A stretch of 64,000 bases of DNA, taken from assembly GCF_016086655.4 (NCBI RefSeq), contig NC_052141.2:5394001-5458000 (forward strand), given 5' to 3'. Numbering within the stretch: position 1 is the stretch's first letter; each line of letters opens with the position of its first letter. Below the pieces are notes generated by a model, which made no database searches, had not been told where the DNA came from, and saw only the letters and a list, made by a program, of their open reading frames with translations. The position numbers were made by a program, and so were the translations under genes. The stretch comes from Lepeophtheirus salmonis. Lineage: Eukaryota > Arthropoda > Copepoda > Siphonostomatoida > Caligidae. Below, in pieces: positions 9,885-20,903 of the stretch.

Positions 9885-10590
9885 AATTTTTGCTTTTCGA
9901 TAGAAAATATAATGTTTTAAAGTTTTTTCAAAAAATATAATAATGGTATTTTTTTTCAAAATAGGTTATATTTTTTTTTCAGAAATGTAATATTTTTTTT
10001 TCAAAAAATGTATTCTATAAATTTTAATTGAATTTCCAAAAATTTAATTTTATATGAACAGATTTGAATTTAAGAAAAAAAAATTACATTAAAATTTTTT
10101 TTTTTAAATTTAATTTTCATGGACAAATGTGAATTTTTGAAATTTTTTTCAAAAAAATTAATTTTTTTGAGAACTATGGATTTTCGAAAAAAATTTATTA
10201 TTTAATTTTTTTTTCAAAAAGTGTAGTATTTGGAAAAAAAACCCCAAAACTTTAATTTTTCGATTTTTTTTCAAAAAAATTTAATGTTCTTTGAACAGCT
10301 ATGAATTTTTCAATTTTTTTCCAAAAATATCATTATTTATGAAAAGCTGTTGAATTTTGATTTTTTTTTCCAAAAATTTTATTTTTGAATTTTTTTTCAA
10401 AAAATATAATATTTGATTTTTTTTCAAAATGGGTAATATTGTCAAAAAATGTAATCTTTATATTTTTTAATTGAATTTTCAATTAAAAAAAAAAAAATTA
10501 ATATTTGAAATTAAATTTTTGTAAGTTTCAAAAAAATCAAAACCAAAAACTAAGGCCTCCACAAAATACACCCCTGCGGACACCCCCTGA
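9885..10590 (-). repeat. rep-G composite repeat, long array
   Basis: About 660 bases of units with CTATGGATTTTCGAAAAAAA and TTTTTTTCAAAAAATATAAT end in a degraded GC-rich head (CCACAAAATACACCCCTGCG and GACACCCCCTGAG). Same organisation and orientation as 2665-3333. Confidence 0.6.
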
Positions 10591-10800
10591 GAGCTGTCAC
10601 TCCACTTGAAGCTTCTGCTCCCCAAACCATAACCAAGGTCGGCTTCTTGGTTTTGTACACTTTTTTGACTGCTTGAGAAGACCTAAGCCAGTATAGGGTC
10701 ACTTTTAGGGTAGTACTTTTTGATGGTTGATCCAGATCTAACTTTTCTATGACACAGATTCAGATCAAACTTCTTTGAAGGACATAATTAAGTAGTTCTG
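10591..10800 (-). pseudogene. Mariner transposase central fragment
   Basis: On the minus strand K-K-F-D-L-N-L-C (remains of SDEKxFxxD, holding the first catalytic region) is followed by K-K-V-Y-K-T-K-K-P-T-L-V-M-V-W-G-A and S-S-G-V. This is the typical segment around the first aspartate and the V-M-V-W-G motif. A frameshift separates the two halves. It abuts the rep-G head, which probably truncated it. Confidence 0.6.
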
Positions 10801-11079
10801 TTATATAAAAAAAAAACCCTAGATCAGAGCAGTCTATATTTTTCCGACCTTTACCCAACATAATGTATTTTTTCATCATACAATGGTAGAAAGTCATGAG
10901 TGGAGAAGGCCCTTTTATGATCGACAATACAGTAGATTATTACAGCGATTATATTCATTATTTTGGAGGGGGAGGGGGTTATATTGCTTTGTGCTTGAAT
11001 TGTTGGAAAATAATCATATGTAATATTTTGTGATTCAAAAACGTTGTTGAATGGATTGGAAAATAAATGAATAAATATA

Positions 11080-12387
11080 CCGGGCGTTCACAAAGGTAAC
11101 GTCCACTTTTTAAAAATTGATTTGGCTCCTAACTTATTAAAGCAATCGGAAAATTTACTTTTATATGAGATTGCGTGATGCTTAATCCTTGTATGGTCTT
11201 TGTTTTTGATGCACATCCTTTGTCTTCAGCGTCGAAATAACCCGCTTTCAAAAATATCCTAAAAAACAACGGTTAAACTGGAAGTTTGTCATAAATTATA
11301 TGAAGCTGAATTAATTAACAAACGAATAGCAAAGTTTTTATTTAAATATGTTTTAATTTTACAATTTGTTTTGCCCTTAAATTTAGAAGTTGCCACATCA
11401 CAAGATTTATAGACAACTGTCAATATAAACAGCTCAATGTAGCTTGAAGGTCAGTCAAATACAAGGTTTTCAAATTTTGGCCATATCCGCGAAAACCTTA
11501 TGAACTTGTCACTTTTATTCTGGATCGATGTCAAGATCAAATTGTCATATTTAGTATACGAGAGAATAAATTTAAATATTTCATATGGGTGTATTTCTGT
11601 ATCAAAATTTAATGGCACACAATATTAGTTCTTAACCATTCCTGATGTTGAGGTCCGTTTATGAAAAGAAAAGAATTTTCCAGTATGAATAAGAGACATT
11701 TTTCGTAGTTTAAAGATGAAAACGGGCCAATAAGATCCGTAAGATGACACAAGAGTTAAATTAAACACTTCAAAATGTTTGTTTTATTGACTTTTTTATT
11801 AATAAGAAAATCAACCATGCCTAAGCTTCGTCAAAAAATCGTTTCGCGGATTTTGGCTGGAGACAAGCCAATGGATGTCTCCTGCAGGTTCGGGGTTTCC
11901 TGCACCACCGTCTACAAGGTCATCTACGTCTATAGCACAACACTGAAGGCTATGCCAAACGTACTGAAAGAGTAGAGCTGCCTTAAATCTTTTCCTTTGA
12001 CGAAAAAGGCCAAAGGTAGGAGAACCCAAAAAACTTTGATTCGGCAACTTGTGTGTGGGAGTAGATCCGGATCCAAAATAAGACCCTTCGGAAATATGTA
12101 ACACTGTCCGAAGATACCTGAAGAGCAAGTTAGGGTTTAAAAGATTCACGTCAAAGGACTTATACACGATATAAGGCCCGAACATGAACCCCTTAAACTA
12201 TTTTATCTTAATATATGTGGAGCCGAAGACCTGTACTGTCTAAATCCCAAATTTGGAGTCTCTAAAAATACCTCCACTGGGCACTGCTGAGTGCCTGAAG
12301 TCACCTTCCAAGTCTTTCCGTTACCGTGTATAGTCCTGCATATGTGAGAATCGGTGTTTTGATAGTATATTTATATGTTACGCCCTG
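11080..12387 (+). mobile_element. mar-T element with remnant TIRs (about 1.3 kb)
   Basis: The left end reads TA then CCGGGCGTTCACAAAGG. The right end at 12376-12387 is GTTACGCCCTG, reverse complement CAGGGCGTAAC. The 1.3 kb span fits a complete mariner, but the coding part starts only at about 11817 and runs out by about 12190, with about 735 AT-rich bases before it. So either the 5' side received an insertion or the left end belongs to another element. Confidence 0.45.
11817..12180 (+). pseudogene. mar-T transposase N-terminal HTH region
   Basis: ATG at 11817 opens M-P-K-L-R-Q-K-I-V-S-R-I-L-A-G-D-K-P-M-D-V-S, then R-F-G-V-S-C-T-T-V-Y-K-V, a clear first helix-turn-helix. After an in-frame stop at about 11973 and a shift, a linker with G-R-R-T-Q-K-T-L-I-R-Q-L-V and then N-T-V-R-R-Y-L-K-S-K-L-G-F-K-R-F-T-S-K follows, the second HTH of this family. 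No catalytic SDEK or QQD block is found downstream before the right end, so the copy is internally deleted. The start was chosen because the ATG begins the conserved block; the frame is open a little upstream with unrelated residues. Confidence 0.65.
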
Positions 12388-12599
12388 CAAAAGGCCCATT
12401 TCCTATAGAGTGGTCATTTTACGTTAATTTACATTGTATACTAAAATGATTCCGGTGAATTTAATTTTAAACAATTCATTCTAAAGAATTTGATCATCAA
12501 GGACTTGATTATGATACAACTTCCCCGCAAGAAATTTGATAACCGTGTGCATTTTCATTGAAATTTATATTGTATTCGGACAATCAAACTATTGCACAA

Positions 12600-12850
12600 T
12601 AAGGAACTGTCACGTAAGACCCCTTTTTATTTTGCAAACAGGCTCACCAGGTGGACAGATGATCCCTTAAGAGGGATCAAAACCTATCACAACCACTGTT
12701 CTGGGTATCAAGGACCCCGTCTAATATCTTATGATACACTCTGGCCAACAGGTTGTGCAGGTGGACATCTGGTTCACAAACTGGGTCAAAGCCCACCACT
12801 TGTCTGATCATTAATATGTTATTTTTTACCCCCAAAGTGTCCGGGAGCAT
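12600..12850 (-). pseudogene. Possible mariner transposase central fragment
   Basis: The minus strand reads G-F-D-P-V-C-E-P-D-V-H-L-H-N-L-L-A-R-V in one frame. In another it reads D-K-W-W-A-L and then V-V-V-I-G-F-D-P-S and G-I-I-C-P-P-G-E. Together they resemble SDEKWW..., ...VMVLGxVxSxGxxMPPxxF, the core around the first catalytic aspartate. The 62-codon open frame here is probably a frame-shifted shadow. Identification is tentative because both halves are weak and sit in different frames. Confidence 0.35.
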
Positions 12851-12869
12851 GTTGAAGCACCTCATTATG

Positions 12870-13390
12870 ATCTTGATATAGTTGAATTAAAAAAGTGTAG
12901 CCTATATTGGTAGACACCCGGTAGAACAAGTAGAGAGATATGTATATCTAGAGGAAACGGAGGTGCGTCATTATATTCATCATGGAATAAAGGGGGGGGC
13001 AAGGCTCAACATTTCTTTAAATATACCAACATACAAAAGTATATACTAATTCATATATATATGTAATATCAATTGTCAATTTACTATAACAACAACTACA
13101 TGGATATTGTACAATGCCTTTATTCTCGTGGATTCAATACAAATTCCCATGGCCTCCTCAGCTTCCTCAAAATGTTGTATGTAGGCATAATAAAAAAAAA
13201 GTTGATTTTCAAAGCCAATAGATAATACATACATTTGTTCAATTAATATTTTATATAAAAAGAATTTCCGCTAAAATTATTCTTTTATATCTTATTAAAT
13301 AAATACTCTTTTGTACATAGCTACTATTTACAATATGACATATGTATGTAGTTTGTCAACACAAAAGTAAATTTAAAAGGATTAAATTTA
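12870..13390. other. AT-rich DNA, nothing recognised
   Basis: A G9 run lies near 12992. No coding or family match. Confidence 0.4.
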
Positions 13391-13394
13391 TATT

Positions 13395-15060
13395 CATATA
13401 CAAATTATCGTTAATTTCTATTAACACATTATTTTTCTTGACCCTATGGATTTGCTGCAAATTCCACTTAAAGTTGCCAAAACCCATCGTTACAATTAAA
13501 TAATGAGAAATTGATAGTAGTTATAGCTGATAAGAGCCATATCGGGGTCACCTTTAGTTTTTTTAAATCAAATAAAGATTCAAAACTATTGCTAACTTTT
13601 CAGGGTATCTTAAGACATCCCAGAAATTTCAATAATAAGCCTATGGCTGACTCAAACATGTCTATGAAACATTGGACTGTATGTAAATATGAAGTAAGAA
13701 AATAATAATTGGGATTATCTCCTTTTCTTTATGAGTGTTTAAGATTGTTATTAAGTTGACATATCACAAATTCATTGTTTTTTTGATGATCTATTAACAA
13801 CTTTTTCTTATTCATCCTTTGGATGAACCGCAAATTGTACTTAAAGTACCCAAAATTCACTGGCAGAATAAAATAATGAGAAATTGATAGACTTTATAGC
13901 TAAAAAGGGTCATATCGGGACCATTATCAGTTTTTTAAATCAAGTAATGATTTTAAACTATAGGTAATATTCCAGAGTATCTTAACTCATACCAAAATTT
14001 GAATAAATAGCCTATAATTGACGAAAAACTGTCTATGAAATTTTAGATATATATGAAGTAAAAAGTGAATTCTTATTTTTTGCTTTTTTATTATTTGTTT
14101 CAAGATTGTTTTTATGTTGACGCAAACTATATTGTAAATATTTCTAGATCTTTAATGGTGACTATGGAGTTTGACTACTTCAAATGCAATTTTCAAGGGC
14201 TTCACATGATTACTGAGAATAATTATTTGTTAATTGAAGTGGAAGATAATTTCTGGAAAAAAAATTAATTATAATTTAGAATCTCTTTCGAAAACATGAA
14301 TAGCTTATTTTTTTGTTGACGGGCACCATAATATGTAAAAAATTTCAATAAGTATATAAAGAACTTTGGGTTAAATACCCATTCTATAGATGAGTTGTTG
14401 ATGAGGTCAGTCGTGTTTCAAAAATAGAGGACATTCTCATAATTACGTGAAATGAAATGTGTTGAATGAATTATATGTGTCCTGTCAATACAAAAACAAG
14501 TATTAGTTATTATTAATGAACTTTTATACAAAGTATCGTCAATTTCTATTAAGGATTTATTGTCATTAAACCTTTGTGTGCGTCACAAAATGCACTTAAA
14601 GTAGATAGCAATTGATTTTCACAATAAAAAAAGTAAAATCTGATATACTTTATAGATGAAAATGGGCATATCGGAGCTAATATATGTATCTCAAGCCCAA
14701 TAAAGATTCTAAACTCTAGCTAACCTTCTTGAGTAGCATATCTCATCCCAGAAATTTGAGTAATAAGGCTATAATTGAGTCAAATATGTCTATGAAATAT
14801 TTGAATCTGTGTTATTATATATATGAAATAAAAAAAATAGATGGTATATAATTCATATATGTTTCAAGACTGTTTTTATGTTGACTCAAAATAGGATGTA
14901 TTCTTTTCCAGCTCTTTAATTATGACTATGAATCTTTTATATTTTATTGGCAATTTGTGAATATGAATAACTATATATGTTTTTGGAAATTTGTCGATGA
15001 ATATAACTGTAATCCACGCTCATTTTGAGAAAAATCTGTTTTTGTGTTGACCGGCGTAGA
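13395..15060 (+). repeat. rep-J tandem array
   Basis: Landmarks recur in fixed order: ATCGTTAATTTCTATTAAC, then GCAAATTCCACTTAAAGTTG, then GAGAAATTGATAG, then CCAGAAATTT and GACTCAAACATGTCTATGAA, then AAGATTGTTTTTATGTTGAC. The CACTTAAAGT landmark is at about 13463, 13834 and 14596 and the GATTGTT...GTTGAC landmark at about 13744, 14103, 14865 and 15030. Short units of about 370 bp therefore alternate with longer ones of about 760 bp. Copies are roughly 70-80 percent alike by eye. Open frames inside (13511-13705, 14065-14268) are parts of the repeat. Confidence 0.75.
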
Positions 15061-15067
15061 TATCACC

Positions 15068-15438
15068 AAGTTTAATAGAAATATTAGGTTATACTATAAG
15101 GCCTCTACAACTGACGTTTTAATTCCACCACACTTTTTAATATTTGTCTGAGTGGTTGCATATTTTGTCAAAATCGGTCTGTCTTACCCAGTAGTCGGAT
15201 ATCACCAAGATGAAATATAAGATTATCAAAGTGAATTCCACCAAATATTTTTAGCAATCAAAATCGGTCTGACAGTAGTCGGTATAGACAAATTTATTTT
15301 GATTGTTTAGACTATGATTGTTTGCCTGTTTTGTCAAAATCTGTCTGTCTCCCCAGCAGTCGGTACGATACATCAAATTAAAAATTCAAGCAAGCACAAT
15401 TATTGATGACCTAACCTTGTGGTTCTATTAACCTTGGA
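15068..15438. mobile_element. rep-H foldback MITE
   Basis: The left terminus CAAGTTTAATAGAAATATTA is the inverted match of the right terminus TAACCTTGTGGTTCTATTAA; the TIRs are about 30 bp. The inside holds two related blocks with TTTGTCAAAATCGGTCTGTC and TTTGTCAAAATCTGTCTGTC and the landmark GACTATGATTG. It has no coding capacity. A second copy lies at 62782-62979 and a solo end at 4345. Confidence 0.7.
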
Positions 15439-16690
15439 TATCACCAAATATTTCTGCAATAAAAGTTTTTTTTAGTTGACGGTGTTCTAACATCTTTTTC
15501 TTTTTTTTAACCAAGAGAATGGAGAATCGTCAAATTGACTTTTTCAGGCTGCTTTGATTGATGGATCTGTGTTATCAAAAATATAGAAAAACATAAGTTA
15601 TTTCTGAAATAAAAGTAGCATTATATATTAAAATCTTACCCCACTATTTAAATCTGTTAATTCGTTGTACAATATTTTTTTTAATATCAAATTATAGAAT
15701 ATGTGATGAAAGATATATGTAGGCATTGTACCAAGGGTAAAAACCTACTGAACTGAACCGCGGTACCGTATCGTACCACCAATAGTACATTGAATTCAAA
15801 TGCCACTGTTTCAAGTAGTATTCTGTGCAGGCATTATTTTATTCTTAAAGTCATGTTCATGTTGGCCATTTTGGCGGCTAAACAACCAAGTTTTATAACA
15901 ATATAACCCCTTTGTTTTTTTCATAGTTAGGAGAGTAGTGACCATGACTAAATGGGACCAGCCAATAAAAGGACTTAAACCTATATTCTCTATCCCTAGA
16001 TAGCCTAGTTTTATTATGTATCTGACCTTAAAATCTATTAATATATTTTGTATTTATTTATGATGATAGACATTATTCTAACTTATCAAAAAGATTAGTA
16101 AAGTTTTTTTTTTAAAGATAGTTTATGCACCAAAAAGGGAGATTAACATAAGACAAATTTAATCTTTCCTTTCTGAAAATGTCAAAAAGGAATGCACACT
16201 ATACGCTCATCGTCAAATTTCCCTAATTTTGTTTGGAATTTTTTTTTCTCATAGGAAAACTTTTGGAAAAATTTTTATGTGTTAGGAAAATGTCTATAAA
16301 AACTATTTTATAACAAATACCTCTAAATGTATTCTTAGTATCTATATTCACTAAAAAAATAATTAGTATTTTTTCATAATTTGATTTAAATGTACGACCT
16401 AAAGATGACCTTGTAGAACAACGCAATTTTAGACAGGTCATTCTTTGAAAATTTGACAACTATTCCTCACTAGCCGTTATCGAAATTCGTATAGATTTAA
16501 AAACAAACCAATCTATTATACAATCTTATTTCCATAGTGTAGACAATTAATTAAAAATGGAAAATATGAGATATATTTCTCTAATTCTTTAAAAACATAC
16601 CCAACCATACGGATCGTACCAAACCGACCCGCAATATAACCCCTACTATCAATCCAACAGGCGTACCCTGTACAAGTTTGCTCCAGGTCA
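15439..16690. other. AT-rich DNA with GTACC-rich blocks
   Basis: Two blocks rich in GTACC (GCGGTACCGTATCGTACCAC at about 15759 and a related CGGATCGTACCAAACCGACC at about 16610) may mark the ends of an unknown element of about 0.9 kb, but their pairing is poor. A rep-M fragment lies at 15840-15930. No coding signal. Confidence 0.35.
15840..15930 (-). repeat. rep-M fragment
   Basis: TGGCCATTTTGGCGGCTAAA followed by CAACCAAGTTTTATAACA is the reverse complement of the rep-M 3' part (TTATAAAACTTGG ... AAAATGCCCGACA). Confidence 0.5.
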
Positions 16691-17110
16691 ACCTTTCTCT
16701 TTCGATCTCGAAATTGGAGACAGCGACAGTTGAACCTTCTAATTCAATTATCCCAACCTTTCAATAAATAAGAAATACCTTTGGTACGTCAAGTAAAGGA
16801 ACGCAAAGTGAAAGGAAGGAGAAGAATCCCGACTTTTTCGAGTGGTTCGGTTAATTAGCACTCGGAAGGGTTACAAAAGGTATATGTAACGTCTCATTGT
16901 GTGGAAGAAGTTGTGAATTCGGCTCTTATAAAGTATTCAGAGGAGAGGGGGGAGGGGGGAGTTCTCTTGGAGTCCATCCGTTGACTAAGGGATGAGGCTG
17001 AAGGATCTATTTATGTATGGAATTACGACTTTTGTTATATCTACTACTAGAGTAAAATCACTCTCAGGAATACTTTGAATGGGAGACGTAGTGTGCAAAT
17101 TCGTATTGGC
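16691..17110 (+). other. Less AT-rich unique stretch, possible promoter-like DNA
   Basis: This stretch has higher GC content than its surroundings and matches no repeat family in the window. A TATA-like CTTATAAAG is at about 16926 and a purine-rich GGAGAGGGGGGAGGGGGG block follows at about 16940. No translation product is recognisable. It may be a host regulatory or untranslated region, but nothing proves it. Confidence 0.25.
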
Positions 17111-18035
17111 GTTTTTCTTGTTGGAGATGAATGTACTCGGATTAGAGTGAATTCAAAGATTAATTGAATGTTTTTTACCCTTGGATTACAGTCTATAATC
17201 ATGGTAATCAAACTTCATTGTTTTTACCAAATAACAAGTACCAGAGTAGCCCAAATATCAATCCAACTGCTCTATAACTTTCAACTTTTGAATTAAAATT
17301 CATATTATGTATTTGAAAAAATTATACTTTTTTTTTTCTGTCAAAATCCAATAGTTATTATTCTCCATACATTTTTACCCTTTGAACCTTCAAAGGAGTA
17401 ATAAAAACAGTATTCATGTTTGTGAAAAACATATGTTGTACAAAGGACTCTAATATAATAATATATGGACCACTTCGTTTGGAATTCTGTTTCTCTCCTT
17501 TTTTATGTCATTTTTTTTTTTTTCGTTATCATGATGATTTAACTACATATTATATGGTCTTATTTAATTTTCCATATAAGGCCTCCCAATTACTCATTGG
17601 AATAAGAAATAGTGGGGCAAAGAAAAGCTCCATTTTTTTTTTGTATTTCTATCAATTATAACAACAAAAAAATAAAGAATGGAAAAATATTTTCACGATT
17701 TTTTTTTTGACTTATTCAAAGAAGAGGAAAACCATTTTTCCTTCAAGTTGGATTCTATCTTCATACATGGATACAATGGGAATGGGGTTCTTATTGTAAC
17801 CCTTTAAAGGCTCTGCCCCTCATTCGACCACAATAGAAGGCAAAGAATAATAATTTTTCATAATTTTAAAGTAACTTTGATATATATTTCTAAAGATATG
17901 CAAAGTGAATTATTTTTAATTCAAGGTGGGGAAAGTTTAATTTTTTGTTAAATCAGGCAAGGATTTTTTTGTTTAAAATCATTGACTTGAGTATATAAAA
18001 TCATGCAGAAGGACTCTCCATAAACTTAAATATAT
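17111..18035. other. AT-rich DNA, nothing recognised
   Basis: Long T runs and short open frames of biased composition. No repeat-family landmark. Confidence 0.4.
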
Positions 18036-18038
18036 ATA

Positions 18039-18951
18039 GACGACGGGGATTTGAAATCCGGAAGATCATGGCAATTCGGAAATCTATGTTGATGAAAGTC
18101 TATTCATCAGATTATACTCAAAAAAACTCTATAAGAAAAATACAAAACCCTCAGAATATCCTCCGAATAGGAACACCCTGCGGTCATCATTGTGTGCCTA
18201 CGTACCGGATGCACGTGCAAGGATACCAATAACTACATAAATATTGGTGAAATATAGAGGAAATGGATGTCAATAGATCCAGTGTCCTACTAGAATTTTC
18301 GCGGTGAGGTTTAATCTGTTACGAAAGCTGTCAAAACGGTAATAGGGCAACCTGGTAAGAGAAAGGTGTAGAAGGCCTCTCCAGGAAATCAGAAAGTGGA
18401 GGGTACCATGTAAAGGGGGATCCGGAGATCATAGAGGATCCCACCAAATGTATTAATCGCCTCCCCAACTACTTAACCGTGGCTGCTAGGATCATCAGGA
18501 GGGCTGTGAAGGACGACTTAGAATTGCACTCATACACGAGTACCCTGAGTTTTGAGCGACCCTGATGATGCCCAATCATAGGAAGAATCAAATTTCCAGC
18601 CTTTTGTCCACGTTCACCTTCTTGTGTCTAGTATGGGTGATATCCTGAGCCTGCACTTCTTTGCCAATGGGTTAAACATCCCCAAAGACGTCTACCTACA
18701 TGTTGTGGGGTACATATACAACCCCTGGATGTACTTGGTGTTTTACAGAAAGATAGGGCTTCAACCGCATTTCCAATCCTATCCAAAAAGTTCATCATCA
18801 AGGCCTGTGTCAAGTTCAGGACAAGGTTGGAGGCTGTAGTTAAAGCTGGAGATGATTGGCTTGAGTAATATACTAATAATTAGTAATATTTTGGGAAAAA
18901 AGTTGTTGTAACATTGTCTATAATTGTTTGGGATTTCAAATCCTGACTATG
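18039..18951 (+). mobile_element. mar-F element, internally deleted, both ends present (about 0.9 kb)
   Basis: The left end GACGACGGGGATTTGAAATC and the right end (reverse complement CATAGTCAGGATTTGAAATC) are decayed versions of the family TIR CAGGGTGAGGATTTTAAATC. A TA follows the right end at 18952. The 0.91 kb length, against about 1.3 kb expected for a full element, agrees with the internal deletion seen in the coding part. Confidence 0.65.
18130..18868 (+). pseudogene. mar-F transposase, deleted and frameshifted
   Basis: In order on the plus strand: an N-terminal H-P-A-V-I-I-V-C-L-R-T-G-C-T-C-K-D (first HTH), then D-P-T-K-C-I-N-R-L-P-N-Y-L-T-V-A and R-I-I-R-R-A-V-K-D-D-L-E-L-H-S-Y (second HTH). 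Then L-H-F-F-A-N-G-L-N-I-P-K-D-V-Y-L (the PPHFFxxGL region after the first catalytic aspartate), and finally F-I-I-K-A-C-V-K-F-R-T-R-L-E-A-V-V-K before a stop. The SDEK block and everything from the QQD block to the third aspartate are missing, with several frame changes. Family membership is well supported by HTH motifs shared with 19470-19790 and 28450-28850. Confidence 0.7.
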
Positions 18952-18954
18952 TAT

Positions 18955-19469
18955 GTACATATTTAAACCAACAACATTTACAGCAAATACTAAAAAAGCC
19001 TTTTTTTATTTATAAAAAAAAAAATCCAAGGAATTGATATTATTGACTTAATCAATTTAAAAAAATAATCGAAACTTTTACATACTGTTATAATTTTTGG
19101 TTTTAAGAAGATTGCCCGCAGGAATACAGCCTTTCGGAAAATTGTTATCCAAAAATTGTCATCAGTAGAAAATCTACATCTACAGAAAACTGCCCGCAAT
19201 TATCCTATATTATGATTCATCTTCCGATCTGACATATCCACAAATGAGACTGACCCATATAAGAGTCCTTGGATAGTTTTTTCCATTTGCAGAAAAACCA
19301 TTGAACATAGATGGCGGCCCTGGAAGCTGCCATTGTAAAAAGTTACAAATAAATCAGACATTTGTGGTTCTTGATACAGCGTTGGGGTTTTTAATCTGCC
19401 TTGAGACCCCAAGTTCATACTGCACAACCCATTGACCTGGAGCATTGGTGTTTTTATAGAGGGTTATTT
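18955..19469 (-). other. Unassigned stretch with an 81-codon minus-strand frame
   Basis: The frame at 19445-19200 reads with ordinary amino-acid composition (for example S-D-L-F-V-T-F-Y-N-G-S-F-Q-G-R and M-E-K-T-I-Q-G-L-L-Y-G) and is less AT-rich than the flanks. An AG (TGCTCCAG) precedes it as a weak acceptor candidate. I recognise no domain. It could be an exon, a transposon part or chance. Confidence 0.2.
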
Positions 19470-19790
19470 GAAGTGGCGGTGAGGTTTAATCTGTTACGAA
19501 AGCTGTCAAAATGGTAATAAGGCAACCTGGTAAGAGAAAGGTGTAGAAGGCCTCTCCAGGAAATCAGAAAGTGGAGGGTACCATGTAAAGGGGGATCCGG
19601 AGATCATAGAGGATCCCACCAAATGTATTAATCGCCTCCCCAGCTGCTTAACCGTGGCTACTTGGATCATCAGGAGGGCTGTGAAGGACGACTTAGAATT
19701 GTACTCATACACGAGTACCCTGCGCCACCTTATGACAAAGATCATGAATGACAGGAAGCTGGAAGAGTCCATGTTGCCCACCCCGTAGTC
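19470..19790 (+). pseudogene. mar-F N-terminal segment, near-duplicate of 18301-18546
   Basis: Bases 19477-19722 repeat 18301-18546 with only about eight differences by eye. The reading D-P-T-K-C-I-N-R-L-P-S-C-L-T-V-A-T and R-I-I-R-R-A-V-K-D-D-L-E-L-Y-S-Y is followed by R-H-L-M-T-K-I-M-N-D-R-K-L-E-E, which is missing in the first copy. So this copy is the more complete one at the 3' side, but it lacks the catalytic domain altogether. Confidence 0.7.
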
Positions 19791-20181
19791 AAATAACGAA
19801 ATTGAATATTCTCTAAAGTTGATATGAACAAGAATTTACTTGTCATAAAAAAAACAACACACACACATCAAATCCAATTTACACGCTGTACCAAGTACAA
19901 TAACAAACGTAATTAGTTTTGCTTCATTTTTATCAGGAATTGGTATATGAAATATCTTATCAGTGAGTTGTAAAATTGAGGAGCGGTGAAGAAGCTGAAT
20001 TATTGCGAAAACAAGTAATTGTACTCTTCAAGCACGAAAAGACATACAATTACATAAAAGGAGAGAGATGTTAGAAGCCTTAGGCCTTCAAAAGAATTGC
20101 AATCTACTAATAATATGTTAGAACGAGAAAAAAATCAATAAATAGTTTTAGATATCCCAATAATCAGAAAAGTACATTTCA
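19791..20181. other. AT-rich DNA, nothing recognised
   Basis: No family landmark or coding signal. Confidence 0.4.
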
Positions 20182-20430
20182 GTGTTGAGGCTCGGTTCAG
20201 GACGGAAATTTAATCTTTTTTCGAATATGGTTGATGAGTTATACCAAATGTGGGTTATGCGTCACATATATGACGTTATGGCGAGTGAATGACCACAGTT
20301 TTAAAACACAAATGACGGCATTAACAATTCATCTATAGACTCGGCTTGAAACAATTTTTAAAAGACCAATCAGACATAATTTTAGTTTGTATGATCGAAT
20401 TAGTTTGGTACACTAAAAATCACAGCTGGA
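20182..20430. repeat. rep-I fragment with left terminus
   Basis: Starts CAGTGTTGAGGCTCGGTTCA and contains ACACAAATGACGGCATTAAC, equivalent to the internal CRE-like block of other rep-I copies. Confidence 0.55.
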
Positions 20431-20489
20431 ATTCGTTGATATGGATCCTCTATTTCCATTTAATTCCAACAGGGAACTAGATTTATAAC

Positions 20490-20900
20490 ACTCAACAAAG
20501 TCCTTACATTTGAAGTAACCAAAATGCGTCGTCACAATTAATGAATGGGAAATGAATAGGTTTTATGGTTGAATGGGGGTCAATATAAGTCTCTGATTTT
20601 AAATAAAGGATCTAAACTATAGTTAAAATTCTTGGGTAAATTATTCCATCTCGTATATTAGAGGGTTATGCACATTGTACCTTAAGTATCCAAAATGGAT
20701 CGTCACAATTAATGAGTGAGAAATGAATAGATGTTATGGCTAAAAGAGAGCACATTGTGCCTAATGTAAGTCTTATAAATCAAATAACGATTAAAAACTA
20801 TAGATAATATGATTGTTAATATAATTAATCCCAGTAATTTGAGTAATAGGCTTATAGTTGACTCAAATATGTTTATTCAATATTGGTCTGTATATTACAT
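20490..20900 (+). repeat. rep-J, two partial copies in tandem
   Basis: ACCAAAATGCGTCGTCACAA at about 20518 and TCCAAAATGGATCGTCACAA at about 20687 start two shortened units; the second continues to TTATAGTTGACTCAAATATG. The array ends where a mar-F TIR begins at 20904. Confidence 0.65.
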
Positions 20901-20903
20901 ATA

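Noticed and set aside
11811..12185. 124-codon minus-strand frame
   Set aside because: It is the antisense shadow of the mar-T HTH region, whose plus-strand motifs are clear.
13511..14268. Open frames of 64-67 codons as small genes
   Set aside because: They lie in rep-J and are not kept in the other copies; the DNA repeat explains them.
16935..16965. G-quadruplex at the G-rich run
   Set aside because: Only two long G tracts are separated by single A; a four-tract intramolecular fold is not assured.
16691..17110. Confident promoter and 5' untranslated region
   Set aside because: A TATA-like string in AT-rich DNA is weak evidence and no downstream first exon was found.
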